Source: Pseudomonadota bacterium
GTDB taxonomy: Bacteria; Pseudomonadota; Alphaproteobacteria; Rhizobiales; Devosiaceae
Assembly: GCA_023431205.1 (NCBI GenBank)
Contig: JAEYXQ010000018.1
Coordinates: 1-11,676, forward strand
Reading direction: 5' to 3'
DNA length: 11,676 nt
The notes beneath the pieces are model-generated. The model was not told the origin of the DNA, did no database searches, and saw only the letters and a program-made list of their open reading frames with translations. A program made the translations under genes and the position numbers. Below, piece by piece: positions 6,603 through 11,676 of this stretch. Position 1 is the first letter of the stretch; each line of letters begins with the position of its first letter.

Positions 6603-7247
6603 CTAGCGCTCAATCTGGTTCTCCACGAAGAGCGCAAAGGCGCGGGCGCGGTGGCTCAGGCCCTGCTCGCCCGGGGTCCAGGAATGCTTCATTTCCGCCG
6701 GCATCTGGCCGAAGGTGATGTCGTAGCCATCGGGCATGAACATCGGATCGTAGCCGTGACCGCGTTCGCCACGGGGCGGCCAGACCAGCTTGCCGTCGCA
6801 GCGGCCGTGGTAGATCACGTCGCGGCCATCGGGATGGGCGAGACACAGCGTGGCGTTGAACGAGGCGCGGCGGCGGGAGGGCTCGGTGGCGTTGGCCGCC
6901 TGCAGCGCGTCTTCCACCCGCTTCATGGCGCGGTTGAAGTCGCGCGGCACCCCGGCCCAGTCGGCCGTGTAGACGCCGGGGTTGCCATTGAGAGCATCGA
7001 CGCAGAGGCCCGAATCGTCGCTGAGCGCCAGCATGCCCGACCCCTGGGCGGCAGCATGGGCCTTGAGGCGCGCGTTCTCGGCAAAGGTAGTGCCGGTTTC
7101 CTCAGGCTCGGGCAGGCCGAGCTCGCCGGCGGAGACAAGCTCGAGGCCGAACGGGGCAAACAGCTCCTGGAATTCGGCGAGCTTGCCGGCATTTTGGGTG
7201 GCCAGCACCAGCCGGTCGCCTTCGCGCAGGCGTGGAATGGCGGTCAT
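6603..7247 (-). CDS. rdgB: Non-canonical purine NTP pyrophosphatase (ITP/XTP/dITP), RdgB/HAM1 family
   Basis: This 214-aa house-cleaning enzyme hydrolyses ITP, dITP and XTP to monophosphates and so keeps deaminated purines out of DNA and RNA. The family motifs are all present: ATQNAGKLAEFQELF near the N-terminus (substrate/phosphate binding), GTTFAENARLKA (residues about 52-63), SDDSGLCVDALNG (about 76-88, catalytic Asp pair), GYDPMF and, close to the end, LSHRARAF. The ATG at 7245-7247 overlaps the stop of the preceding 62-codon ORF by ATGA and has no Shine-Dalgarno sequence of its own, suggesting translational coupling. hemW begins 10 bp downstream. The rph-rdgB-hemW order is common in alphaproteobacteria. 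Confidence 0.96.
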   Translation of the reverse strand: MTAIPRLREGDRLVLATQNAGKLAEFQELFAPFGLELVSAGELGLPEPEETGTTFAENARLKAHAAAQGSGMLALSDDSGLCVDALNGNPGVYTADWAGVPRDFNRAMKRVEDALQAANATEPSRRRASFNATLCLAHPDGRDVIYHGRCDGKLVWPPRGERGHGYDPMFMPDGYDITFGQMPAEMKHSWTPGEQGLSHRARAFALFVENQIER

Positions 7248-7432
7248 CGCTTGGTACTGCCGCTAGCGAGGGGCTCGCCCTCCCCCTTGAGGGGAGGGTG
7301 GGGGAGCGGATGGCTCGGTGACACGCCGACGGAGCCCCTCCCCTGCCCCTTCCCCTCTAAGGCGACGGGAGCCAGATCGAGAGCTCGGCAGATGTCGTTC
7401 CAGATGGCGCAGTCAGGGGAAGGCTTTCTCAT
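7244..7432 (-). CDS. Uncharacterised 62-aa ORF filling the rph-rdgB gap, with an in-frame repeat
   Basis: This 62-codon ORF fills the rph-rdgB gap exactly. Its ATG overlaps the rph stop (ATGA, 7432-7429) and its TGA overlaps the rdgB ATG (ATGA, 7247-7244). The first 27 residues (MRKPSPDCAIWNDICRAL and following) look like ordinary protein. The second half is the translation of a G/C-rich inverted-repeat element and contains HPLPHPPLKGEGE, a string that recurs in predicted ORFs of many alphaproteobacteria where such intergenic repeats are read through. I do not recognise a family. Either a small coupled protein has been invaded in frame by the repeat, or ribosomes simply run through non-functional spacer. 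The double coupling is seen directly; whether the protein matters is open. Confidence 0.33.
   Translation of the reverse strand: MRKPSPDCAIWNDICRALDLAPVALEGKGQGRGSVGVSPSHPLPHPPLKGEGEPLASGSTKR
7271..7357. repeat. REP-like G/C-tract palindromic repeat
   Basis: Two strand-asymmetric C/G blocks face each other. The left block has perfect arms CCCTCCCC (7278-7285) and GGGGAGGG (7291-7298) around a 5-nt loop. GGCTC (7312-7316 region) and GAGCC (about 7332-7336) pair around the centre, followed by a second C-rich block to 7357. The composition is unlike the flanking genes and resembles dispersed intergenic repeats of Hyphomicrobiales. Genome-wide copies cannot be checked from this window. Confidence 0.55.
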
Positions 7433-8145
7433 GCTTCGAGCGCCGCCTTCTGGATCAGGCTCAGTTCGCCGATGCCCTTTTCGGCGAGGAGCATCAGCTG
7501 GTCGAGTTCCTCGCGGCTGAAGGGGGCGCCTTCGGCAGTGCCCTGAATTTCGACGAACTTGCCCGAGCCGGTCATGACGAAATTGGCGTCGGTCTCGGCC
7601 TCGACGTCCTCGAGGTAGTCGAGATCGAGCAGCGGGGTGCCGCGATAGACACCGCAGGACACCGCGGCGACCGAGTCACGGATCGCCTGGCCCTTGGTCA
7701 GCTTGCGCTCGTCCATCCAGCGGATGGCTTCGGCCAGCGCGATATAGGCCCCGGTGATCGAGGCGGTGCGGGTGCCGCCATCGGCCTCGAGCACGTCGCA
7801 GTCGAGAGTCACCTGGTTCTCGCCGAGCTTTTCGAGATCGACCACGGCGCGGAGCGAGCGGCCGATCAGGCGCTGGATCTCCTGGGTGCGGCCCGACTGC
7901 TTGCCGGCGGTGGCCTCGCGGCGGGTGCGGGTGCCGGTGGCGCGCGGCAGCATGCCGTATTCGGCGGTCACCCAGCCCTGGCCCTTGCCGCGCAGCCAGC
8001 CGGGGAGGCTCGTTTCCACCGAAGCGGTCACCAGCACCTTGGTGTTGCCGAAGCTGACGAGGCAGGAGCCTTCCGCCTTCATGGCGACGCCGCGCTCGAT
8101 GGTGACGGCGCGCATCTGGTTGGGCTCACGGCCGGAAGGGCGCAT
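7429..8145 (-). CDS. rph: Ribonuclease PH (tRNA nucleotidyltransferase)
   Basis: This 238-aa phosphorolytic 3'-to-5' exoribonuclease trims the 3' ends of tRNA precursors and works as a hexameric ring. It begins MRPSGREPNQMR, the alphaproteobacterial form of the RPDGR start. It continues with FGNTKVLVTASVE, the conserved GWVTAEYGMLPRAT (residues about 57-70) and RTRREATAGKQSGRTQEIQRL (RNA-binding and intersubunit region). DCDVLEADGGTRTASITGA (about 114-132) carries the phosphate/catalytic site, and DLDYLEDVEAETDANFVMTG lies near the metal site. The length is normal. It diverges from hrcA across 140 bp holding a CtrA-type box 23-37 bp upstream of its ATG, and its stop overlaps the next ORF by ATGA. 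It is the first gene of the long minus-strand run. Confidence 0.97.
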   Translation of the reverse strand: MRPSGREPNQMRAVTIERGVAMKAEGSCLVSFGNTKVLVTASVETSLPGWLRGKGQGWVTAEYGMLPRATGTRTRREATAGKQSGRTQEIQRLIGRSLRAVVDLEKLGENQVTLDCDVLEADGGTRTASITGAYIALAEAIRWMDERKLTKGQAIRDSVAAVSCGVYRGTPLLDLDYLEDVEAETDANFVMTGSGKFVEIQGTAEGAPFSREELDQLMLLAEKGIGELSLIQKAALEA

Positions 8146-8167
8146 CGGGAATCCAGGGTCGTTGCAG

Positions 8168-8184
8168 TTAACCGCGTCTTAACC
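8168..8184. promoter_or_regulatory. CtrA-type binding site between rph and hrcA
   Basis: TTAACCGCGTCTTAACC contains TTAA (8168-8171), exactly 7 nt, and TTAA (8179-8182) followed by CC. This matches the CtrA consensus TTAA-N7-TTAAC. It lies 23-37 bp before the rph ATG and about 100 bp before the hrcA ATG. The motif is seen directly; binding is inferred. Confidence 0.5.
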
Positions 8185-8215
8185 CTACGAAGCCCCCGCC
8201 ACAAGCGCCGGAGCC

Positions 8216-8243
8216 TTGGCGCGGGGCGGCTATGCGCTTAAAT
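8216..8243 (+). promoter_or_regulatory. Putative hrcA promoter
   Basis: TTGGCG (8216-8221) and TTAAAT (8238-8243) are separated by 16 nt, a reasonable vegetative promoter with a start near 8250 and a leader of about 35 nt. Within that leader lies the palindrome CGATT-TG-AATCG (8266-8277), 8 nt before the hrcA ATG, where a Shine-Dalgarno sequence would be expected but is not seen. Confidence 0.35.
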
Positions 8244-8285
8244 AGGAGAGCACAGTTAAAGCCGACGATTTGAATCGAAACCCCC

Positions 8286-9359
8286 ATGCGTCCAGCCGAA
8301 GACTTTCTCTCCGTGCTCAACGCGCGCAGCCAGGACATCTTTCGAAAGATCGTCGAACGGTATCTCGAAACCGGTGCGCCGGTTGGCTCGCGCGATGTCA
8401 GTCGCATGCTGCAGGTGGAACTGTCGCCCGCCTCGGTGCGCAACGTCATGGCCGACCTTGAGGATCTGGGGCTGATCGCGGCGCCGCACACCTCTGCCGG
8501 CCGCGCGCCGACCCAGGAAGGGCTGCGCTTTTTCGTCGATGCCATGCTCGAAGTGGGTGATGTCGACGAGCGCGAGCGTCATCGCATCGCCCATTCGATC
8601 GGCGGGCAGGCGCAGGGCCGGGTCGAAGACGTGCTGACCGAGGCCAGCCAGCTGTTGAGTGGGCTCAGCCACGGCGCCGGCGTTGTCATCGCCGTCAAGG
8701 CCGACATCGTGCTCAGGCATCTTGAATTCGTGCGGCTCGATGCGGCCCGCGCCATGGCTGTCCTGGTGGGCCAGGACGGGCAGGTGGAAAACCGCATCAT
8801 GGAGCTGCCGCCCGGCTACACCGCGTCAGCGCTCCAGCAGGCGGGCAACTACCTTGCCCACCATGTGGTGGGCCACACGCTGTCGGAGGCGCGCAAGGCT
8901 CTGGCCGAGCAAAGGGCGCTGCAACGGGCCGAACTCGACGAGTTGACGGTGAAGCTCGTCGATGCCGGCATTGCCACGCTCAGCCGCCCGGGGCCCGACA
9001 ATGAGCCCACCGTGATCGTGCGCGGTCGCGCCAATCTGATCAATGAGGCCATGGCGTCCGACGATCTCGAGCGGATGCGGCAGCTGTTCGATGAACTCGA
9101 GAGCAAGGACGGGCTGCTGGAACTGCTCGGGGACACCGAGAAGGCGCAGGGCGTGCGCATCTTCATCGGTTCGGAGAACAAGTTGTTCTCCCTGTCCGGC
9201 TCGTCGGTGATCCTCAGCCCCTACAAGGATGCGAGCGACAAGGTGGTCGGCGTGCTCGGCGTCATCGGGCCGACGCGGCTCAACTATGCGCGCATCGTGC
9301 CGGTGGTGGATTACACCGCCAACGTCATAACCGCGATGATGGCGCGACGCGACCGCTGA
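8286..9359 (+). CDS. hrcA: Heat-inducible transcription repressor HrcA
   Basis: This 357-aa repressor binds CIRCE elements upstream of chaperone operons, with GroEL modulating its activity. The N-terminal winged helix-turn-helix (residues about 1-75) includes IVERYLETGAPVGSRDVSR and LSPASVRNVMADLEDLGLI, then the signature HTSAGRAPTQEGLRFFVD. The middle and C-terminal parts carry the GAF-like dimerisation domain and the conserved end IGSENKLFSLSGSSVILSPYKD, VVGVLGVIGPTRLNYARIVPVVDY. The length is typical for alphaproteobacteria. The ATG begins the family-typical MRPAEDFLSVLNARSQDIF; no clear ribosome binding site precedes it. grpE follows 84 bp downstream. No CIRCE element is found in front of hrcA, so autoregulation through CIRCE is not evident; its likely target, such as groESL, must lie outside the window. 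Confidence 0.96.
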   Translation: MRPAEDFLSVLNARSQDIFRKIVERYLETGAPVGSRDVSRMLQVELSPASVRNVMADLEDLGLIAAPHTSAGRAPTQEGLRFFVDAMLEVGDVDERERHRIAHSIGGQAQGRVEDVLTEASQLLSGLSHGAGVVIAVKADIVLRHLEFVRLDAARAMAVLVGQDGQVENRIMELPPGYTASALQQAGNYLAHHVVGHTLSEARKALAEQRALQRAELDELTVKLVDAGIATLSRPGPDNEPTVIVRGRANLINEAMASDDLERMRQLFDELESKDGLLELLGDTEKAQGVRIFIGSENKLFSLSGSSVILSPYKDASDKVVGVLGVIGPTRLNYARIVPVVDYTANVITAMMARRDR

Positions 9360-9379
9360 ACCTTGCGGCCTCCAAAGGG

Positions 9380-9407
9380 TTGAAAATAGGAACCCGGTGG
9401 CCGATAT
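9380..9407 (+). promoter_or_regulatory. Possible heat-shock (RpoH) promoter of grpE
   Basis: TTGAAA (9380-9385) is followed after 15 nt by CCGATAT (9401-9407), resembling the RpoH pattern CTTGAA with CCCATNT. It would start transcription about 30 bp before the grpE ATG. The match is weaker than the one at dnaK. Confidence 0.33.
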
Positions 9408-9443
9408 GGCTCAGCAAAACTCCCAACCAATTCGGACAGTGAA

Positions 9444-10031
9444 ATGATGAGCGACGAAACCGCCGCCCAGGCAACAGAGGCCGAGATCGAGACCCCCGCC
9501 GAGGAGACCCCCGAGGTCGACCCGCTGGAGGCGCTGCGCGCCGAAAATGCCGAGTTGCGTGACCGGCTGCTGCGCAGCGTCGCGGAAATGGAGAATCTGC
9601 GCAAGCGCACCGAACGCGACGTGGCCGACACCCGGTCCTACGCGATCTCCAGCTTTGCCCGCGATATGCTGAGCGCCACCGATGCGCTGAGCCGGGCGCT
9701 CACCATGCTGCCGGCGGAAGCGCGGGAATCCACCGACCCGACCGTGAAGTCGCTGATCGAGGGAATCGAGCTGGCCGAGCGCGAAATGCAGCGGCTCCTC
9801 GGCAAGCACGGGGTGACGCCGATCGAGGCCGAAGGGCAGAAGTTCGACCCGCACCGGCACCAGGCGATGTTCGAGGTCCCTGATCCGTCGCGCCCGGAAG
9901 GCACGGTGGTGCAGGTGGTGCAGGCGGGCTTTGCAATCGGCGACCGCGTGCTGCGGCCGGCCATGGTCGGCGTTGCCAAGGGCGGCCCGAGCCACGCCCC
10001 CGGCGAAGAAGCGGTCGACAAGAGCGCCTGA
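9444..10031 (+). CDS. grpE: GrpE, nucleotide exchange factor of DnaK
   Basis: This 195-aa cochaperone is a homodimer that releases ADP from DnaK and also acts as a thermosensor. An acidic, disordered N-terminus (residues about 1-28) is followed by a long coiled coil (DPLEALRAENAELRDRLLRSVAEMENLRKRTERDV, residues about 27-62, here cited by its ends DPLEALR and KRTERDV). A four-helix segment and the C-terminal beta domain then contact DnaK, with FDPHRHQAMFEVPD and GTVVQVVQAGFAIGDRVLRPAMVGVAKG. Two adjacent ATGs (9444 and 9447) could serve as the start. It lies downstream of hrcA in the same direction with a possible RpoH promoter between them, and is separated from dnaK by about 1.5 kb holding two unrelated genes. 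Confidence 0.96.
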   Translation: MMSDETAAQATEAEIETPAEETPEVDPLEALRAENAELRDRLLRSVAEMENLRKRTERDVADTRSYAISSFARDMLSATDALSRALTMLPAEARESTDPTVKSLIEGIELAEREMQRLLGKHGVTPIEAEGQKFDPHRHQAMFEVPDPSRPEGTVVQVVQAGFAIGDRVLRPAMVGVAKGGPSHAPGEEAVDKSA

Positions 10032-10052
10032 GGCCTGTTGCCGATAACTCGG

Positions 10053-10080
10053 TGTCATCCCAGCGAAAGCGGGAATGGCA
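10053..10080. repeat. Dispersed-type hairpin repeat after grpE
   Basis: ATCCCAGCGAAAGCGGGAAT (10057-10076) folds as CCC, a bulged A, GC, a GAAA tetraloop, GC and GGG. It resembles the short intergenic repeat of the form CCCAGC-GAAA-GCTGGG that is scattered through many alphaproteobacterial genomes, here degenerate on one arm. It may contribute to ending the grpE transcript although no T-run follows. Confidence 0.45.
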
Positions 10081-10107
10081 CGGGGTTGTGGCGGTGAGGT
10101 ACCGGAG

Positions 10108-10122
10108 AGGCGCCCGGCGCCT
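10108..10122. terminator. Small hairpin at the end of pncA
   Basis: A perfect 6-bp stem, AGGCGC (10108-10113) and GCGCCT (10117-10122) with a 3-nt loop, overlaps the pncA stop codon between the converging grpE and pncA genes. There is no U-tract on either strand, so termination is only a guess. Confidence 0.25.
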
Positions 10123-10756
10123 ACCCCAGAATCTCCCGGCTCATCACCCGCCGCACCCCGGCCGCGTCCATGTCGGCGAGGGCCCGTTGCAGCGAACCAT
10201 TGCTGTCGATGGCGCGGGATGCATCCTCGATCACGGTGACGTCGAACCCGGCGGCAGCGCCATCGACGGCGGTCCAGCCGACGCAGAAGTCGAGTGCGAG
10301 GCCGACGACGAACAGCCGGGCAAGATCACGCTCGTTGAGATATCCGGCAAGGCCGGTGGTGGTCTCCCGGTCGGCCTCCTCGAAGCCGGAGTAGGAATCG
10401 ATCTGCTGATTATACCCCTTGCGGATGATCAGCTGCGCGTGGGGAATGCTGAGCCCGGCCGAAATCTCGGCGCCGCGGGTGCCCTGCACGCAATGGTCGG
10501 GCCACAGCACCTGCTGGCCATAGGGCAGTTCGACCAGCTCGAACGGAGCCTTGCCCGGATGCTGGCTGGCAAAGGAGATGTGGTCGGCCGGGTGCCAGTC
10601 CTGGGTGAGAACCACGTTGCGGAAGCGCTTGGCCAGTTGGTTGATGAGCGGCACGATTTCGTCGCCACCAGCGACGGCGAGGCTGCCTTCGGGCAGGAAG
10701 TCATACTGCATGTCGACCACGACCAGAACGTCGTCGGGGTTGATGGCGATGGTCAT
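10121..10756 (-). CDS. pncA: Nicotinamidase (PncA, isochorismatase-like hydrolase family)
   Basis: This 211-aa cysteine hydrolase converts nicotinamide to nicotinate and ammonia, feeding the Preiss-Handler NAD salvage route. The catalytic triad of the family can be placed: Asp15 in LVVVDMQYDF, Lys113 in IRKGYNQQIDSYS and Cys158 in VGLALDFCVGWTA. The metal site is intact, with Asp53, His55 and His59 in TQDWHPADHISF and His88 in LWPDHCVQGT. The length matches E. coli PncA (about 213 aa). I chose the ATG at 10754-10756, where GGAG lies 10 nt upstream and MTIAINPDDVLVVVD is family-like; an ATG at 10783, adding 9 residues, has AAGAGG only 3 nt before it and is a possible alternative. It stands alone on the minus strand, convergent with grpE and divergent from the secreted protein gene. 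Confidence 0.93.
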   Translation of the reverse strand: MTIAINPDDVLVVVDMQYDFLPEGSLAVAGGDEIVPLINQLAKRFRNVVLTQDWHPADHISFASQHPGKAPFELVELPYGQQVLWPDHCVQGTRGAEISAGLSIPHAQLIIRKGYNQQIDSYSGFEEADRETTTGLAGYLNERDLARLFVVGLALDFCVGWTAVDGAAAGFDVTVIEDASRAIDSNGSLQRALADMDAAGVRRVMSREILG

Positions 10757-10911
10757 GGGGCGGTCTCTCCGGGCCTCGGTCATTAACCTCTTGGCGCAGA
10801 TTGCCCTTTCCGGAGCGCCGGGGGCAAGGTGCAATCTCTTGGCGGCGCCGCGGCGGCGTGGCAAAAGAAGGGACCGGCGGCGCGCTCGCCCCGGCTGAGG
10901 GACCTTTCCAG

Positions 10912-11244
10912 ATGCAGACCTTGATCAAGGGCGGCCTTGCCGCCCTGGCGCTCGTTGTGGGCGCCGCTTCCGTGCAGGCGCAGGACATCGAGTTCACGCT
11001 GTACAACAGCAGCTCGCAGACGCTGCACTATTTCTATGCGGCGCCAAGCAATACCGACGACTGGGGTGACGACCTGCTGGGCGACACCGGCACGCTCGAG
11101 GCCGGATACGAGGCCAATGTGTTCATCGGCGACGGCTCCGACCAGTGCCTCTATGACTTCCGCTTCGAAACCGCCGAGGGCGGCCTGCTCGAGGCCTGGG
11201 CAGTCGATATCTGCTCGCTCGGCAGCTACACCATCACCGACTGA
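10912..11244 (+). CDS. Small secreted acidic protein of unknown function
   Basis: This 110-aa product has a clear Sec signal peptide (a lysine at residue 6, then a hydrophobic core GLAALALVVGAAS, with cleavage expected after VQA at residue 23). The mature part of about 87 residues is acidic and rich in beta-prone stretches: FTLYNSSSQTLHYFYAAPS, then WGDDLLGDTGTLEAGYEANV, then CLYDFRFETAEGG and ICSLGSYTITD. Cys79 and Cys101 could form a periplasmic disulfide. It resembles a family of small alphaproteobacterial proteins with the pattern N(N/S)S...WGDDLLG...L..GY, sometimes wrongly labelled argininosuccinate lyase; I do not know its function. GAGGGA lies 9 nt before the ATG at 10912. Two hairpins downstream suggest a single-gene transcript. 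The upstream 155 bp shared with divergent pncA shows no convincing motif. Confidence 0.82.
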   Translation: MQTLIKGGLAALALVVGAASVQAQDIEFTLYNSSSQTLHYFYAAPSNTDDWGDDLLGDTGTLEAGYEANVFIGDGSDQCLYDFRFETAEGGLLEAWAVDICSLGSYTITD

Positions 11245-11261
11245 GCCAGAGCGAGGAGCGG

Positions 11262-11280
11262 CGCCTCCCGTTCGGGGGCG
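11262..11280 (+). terminator. Hairpin downstream of the secreted protein gene
   Basis: CGCCTCCCG (11262-11270) and CGGGGGCG (11273-11280) pair with one bulged T and are followed by TTTCC. It lies 18 bp after the stop at 11244. The T-run is short, so this may be an auxiliary terminator ahead of the stronger one at 11304. Confidence 0.4.
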
Positions 11281-11303
11281 TTTCCGCCGTCACCAGCATT
11301 GTT

Positions 11304-11340
11304 GCAGCGCCGCCCAACCGGGTTGGCGCTGCACCTTTTT
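11304..11340 (+). terminator. Rho-independent terminator upstream of dnaK
   Basis: A perfect 8-bp GC-rich stem, GCAGCGCC (11304-11311) and GGCGCTGC (11325-11332), encloses a 13-nt loop that can itself pair (CCAAC with GTTGG). It is followed by ACC and five T residues. It would stop read-through from the secreted protein gene into dnaK, so dnaK depends on its own promoter. Confidence 0.8.
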
Positions 11341-11366
11341 CGGCTGGCCAAATGTGGCGTGCGGCG

Positions 11367-11396
11367 CTTGAAGCGGTTGTGGCACCCCCCTATATA
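11367..11396 (+). promoter_or_regulatory. RpoH (sigma-32) heat-shock promoter of dnaK
   Basis: CTTGAA (11367-11372) and CCCCTATATA (11387-11396) are separated by 14 nt. This is an excellent match to the heat-shock promoter pattern CTTGAA, 13-15 nt, CCCCATNT (alphaproteobacterial -10 CCTATNT). The start would be near 11403, giving a dnaK leader of about 110 nt. It sits directly behind the terminator at 11304-11340. Confidence 0.8.
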
Positions 11397-11511
11397 CCGC
11401 CCGAGGCCCGGTCGCCGGGCACATGTTTTCCAGGGAACCCCGGCCCCAGGCCAAGGCGCCGCTTCGCCAGAAGGGCTCCGCGACGGGTTTGCTATAGAGA
11501 GGCTAGAGTAA

Positions 11512-11676
11512 ATGGCTAAAGTCATCGGTATCGACCTCGGCACCACCAACAGCTGTGTGGCCGTGATGGACGGATCGAACCCGAAGGTGATCGAGAATGC
11601 GGAGGGCGCGCGCACGACCCCTTCCATCGTCGCTTTCACCGGCGACGGCGAACGTCTGGTCGGCCAGCCGGCAAAG
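11512..11676 (+). CDS. dnaK: Chaperone DnaK (Hsp70), N-terminal 55 residues (runs off the window)
   Basis: This is the start of the ATP-dependent Hsp70 chaperone that refolds and protects proteins together with DnaJ and GrpE. The visible part includes the phosphate-1 loop VIGIDLGTTNSCVAVMD (residues 4-20) and the following ENAEGARTTPSIVAFT (residues 28-43), both nearly invariant in bacterial DnaK. The ATG at 11512 begins the canonical MAKVIGIDLG, with GAGAGG 9 nt upstream. The remainder of the nucleotide-binding domain and the substrate-binding domain lie outside the window. It has its own RpoH-type promoter and a leader of about 110 nt with no CIRCE element. Confidence 0.98.
   Translation, partial: MAKVIGIDLGTTNSCVAVMDGSNPKVIENAEGARTTPSIVAFTGDGERLVGQPAK

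Noticed and set aside
6591..8241. Two long plus-strand frames opposite rdgB and rph (about 309 and 307 codons)
   Set aside because: They mirror conserved minus-strand genes, run across the repeat region and show no family motifs, so they are antisense shadows.
9411..10058. A 215-codon minus-strand frame opposite grpE
   Set aside because: grpE on the plus strand is unmistakable, and the opposite frame has the His/Arg/Leu-rich look of an antisense reading.
10757..10911. Possible small RNA (SRP RNA or tmRNA type) in the pncA upstream region
   Set aside because: No conserved SRP tetraloop region, tmRNA tag frame or tRNA-like acceptor was found; it appears to be ordinary divergent promoter DNA.
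1..11676. Mobile elements, CRISPR arrays, tRNA genes or an anti-phage system
   Set aside because: No transposase, integrase, terminal repeats, spaced direct repeats, cloverleaf or defence-type genes were seen; gene content and composition are uniform and chromosomal.

Overview
The window is GC-rich and densely coding, and looks chromosomal from an alphaproteobacterium. The gene set (gshB, yraN, rsmI, hemW, rdgB and rph on one strand, diverging from hrcA and grpE) and the two TTAA-N7-TTAA sites of the CtrA type point to the Hyphomicrobiales. A Devosia-like organism is my best guess, from protein resemblance only. No phage, insertion sequence, CRISPR array, tRNA or rRNA is visible. Most of the window is housekeeping, and the interest lies in the intergenic control sites and small ORFs.

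Left end (1-1300): the N-terminal part of a class III omega-amino acid aminotransferase (minus strand) diverges from a RutR-type TetR regulator (plus strand). Between them lies a near-consensus RutR operator, directly downstream of the -10 of a good minus-strand promoter. Because beta-alanine is the end product of reductive uracil breakdown, the pair reads as a pyrimidine/beta-alanine catabolic switch. A hairpin at about 1277-1296 ends the converging manganese catalase transcript.

Minus-strand block (1320-8145), in transcription order: rph (RNase PH), a 62-codon ORF coupled by ATGA overlaps at both ends and carrying a REP-like repeat, rdgB (ITP/XTP pyrophosphatase), hemW (heme chaperone-like radical SAM protein), rsmI (16S rRNA C1402 methyltransferase), yraN (overlapping rsmI by 32 bp), gshB (glutathione synthetase), marC (membrane protein), then a 333-bp region with a CtrA-type box and a tiny secreted-peptide ORF, and finally a manganese catalase. 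The themes are RNA and nucleotide housekeeping followed by redox defence.

Plus-strand block (8286-11676): hrcA (heat-shock repressor) and grpE (DnaK nucleotide exchange factor). The block is then interrupted by pncA (nicotinamidase, minus strand) and a 110-aa secreted acidic protein (plus strand) with two hairpins behind it. The beginning of dnaK follows, behind a strong sigma-32-type promoter. No CIRCE element is seen in front of hrcA, grpE or dnaK, so the chaperone genes here appear to be under RpoH rather than HrcA control.
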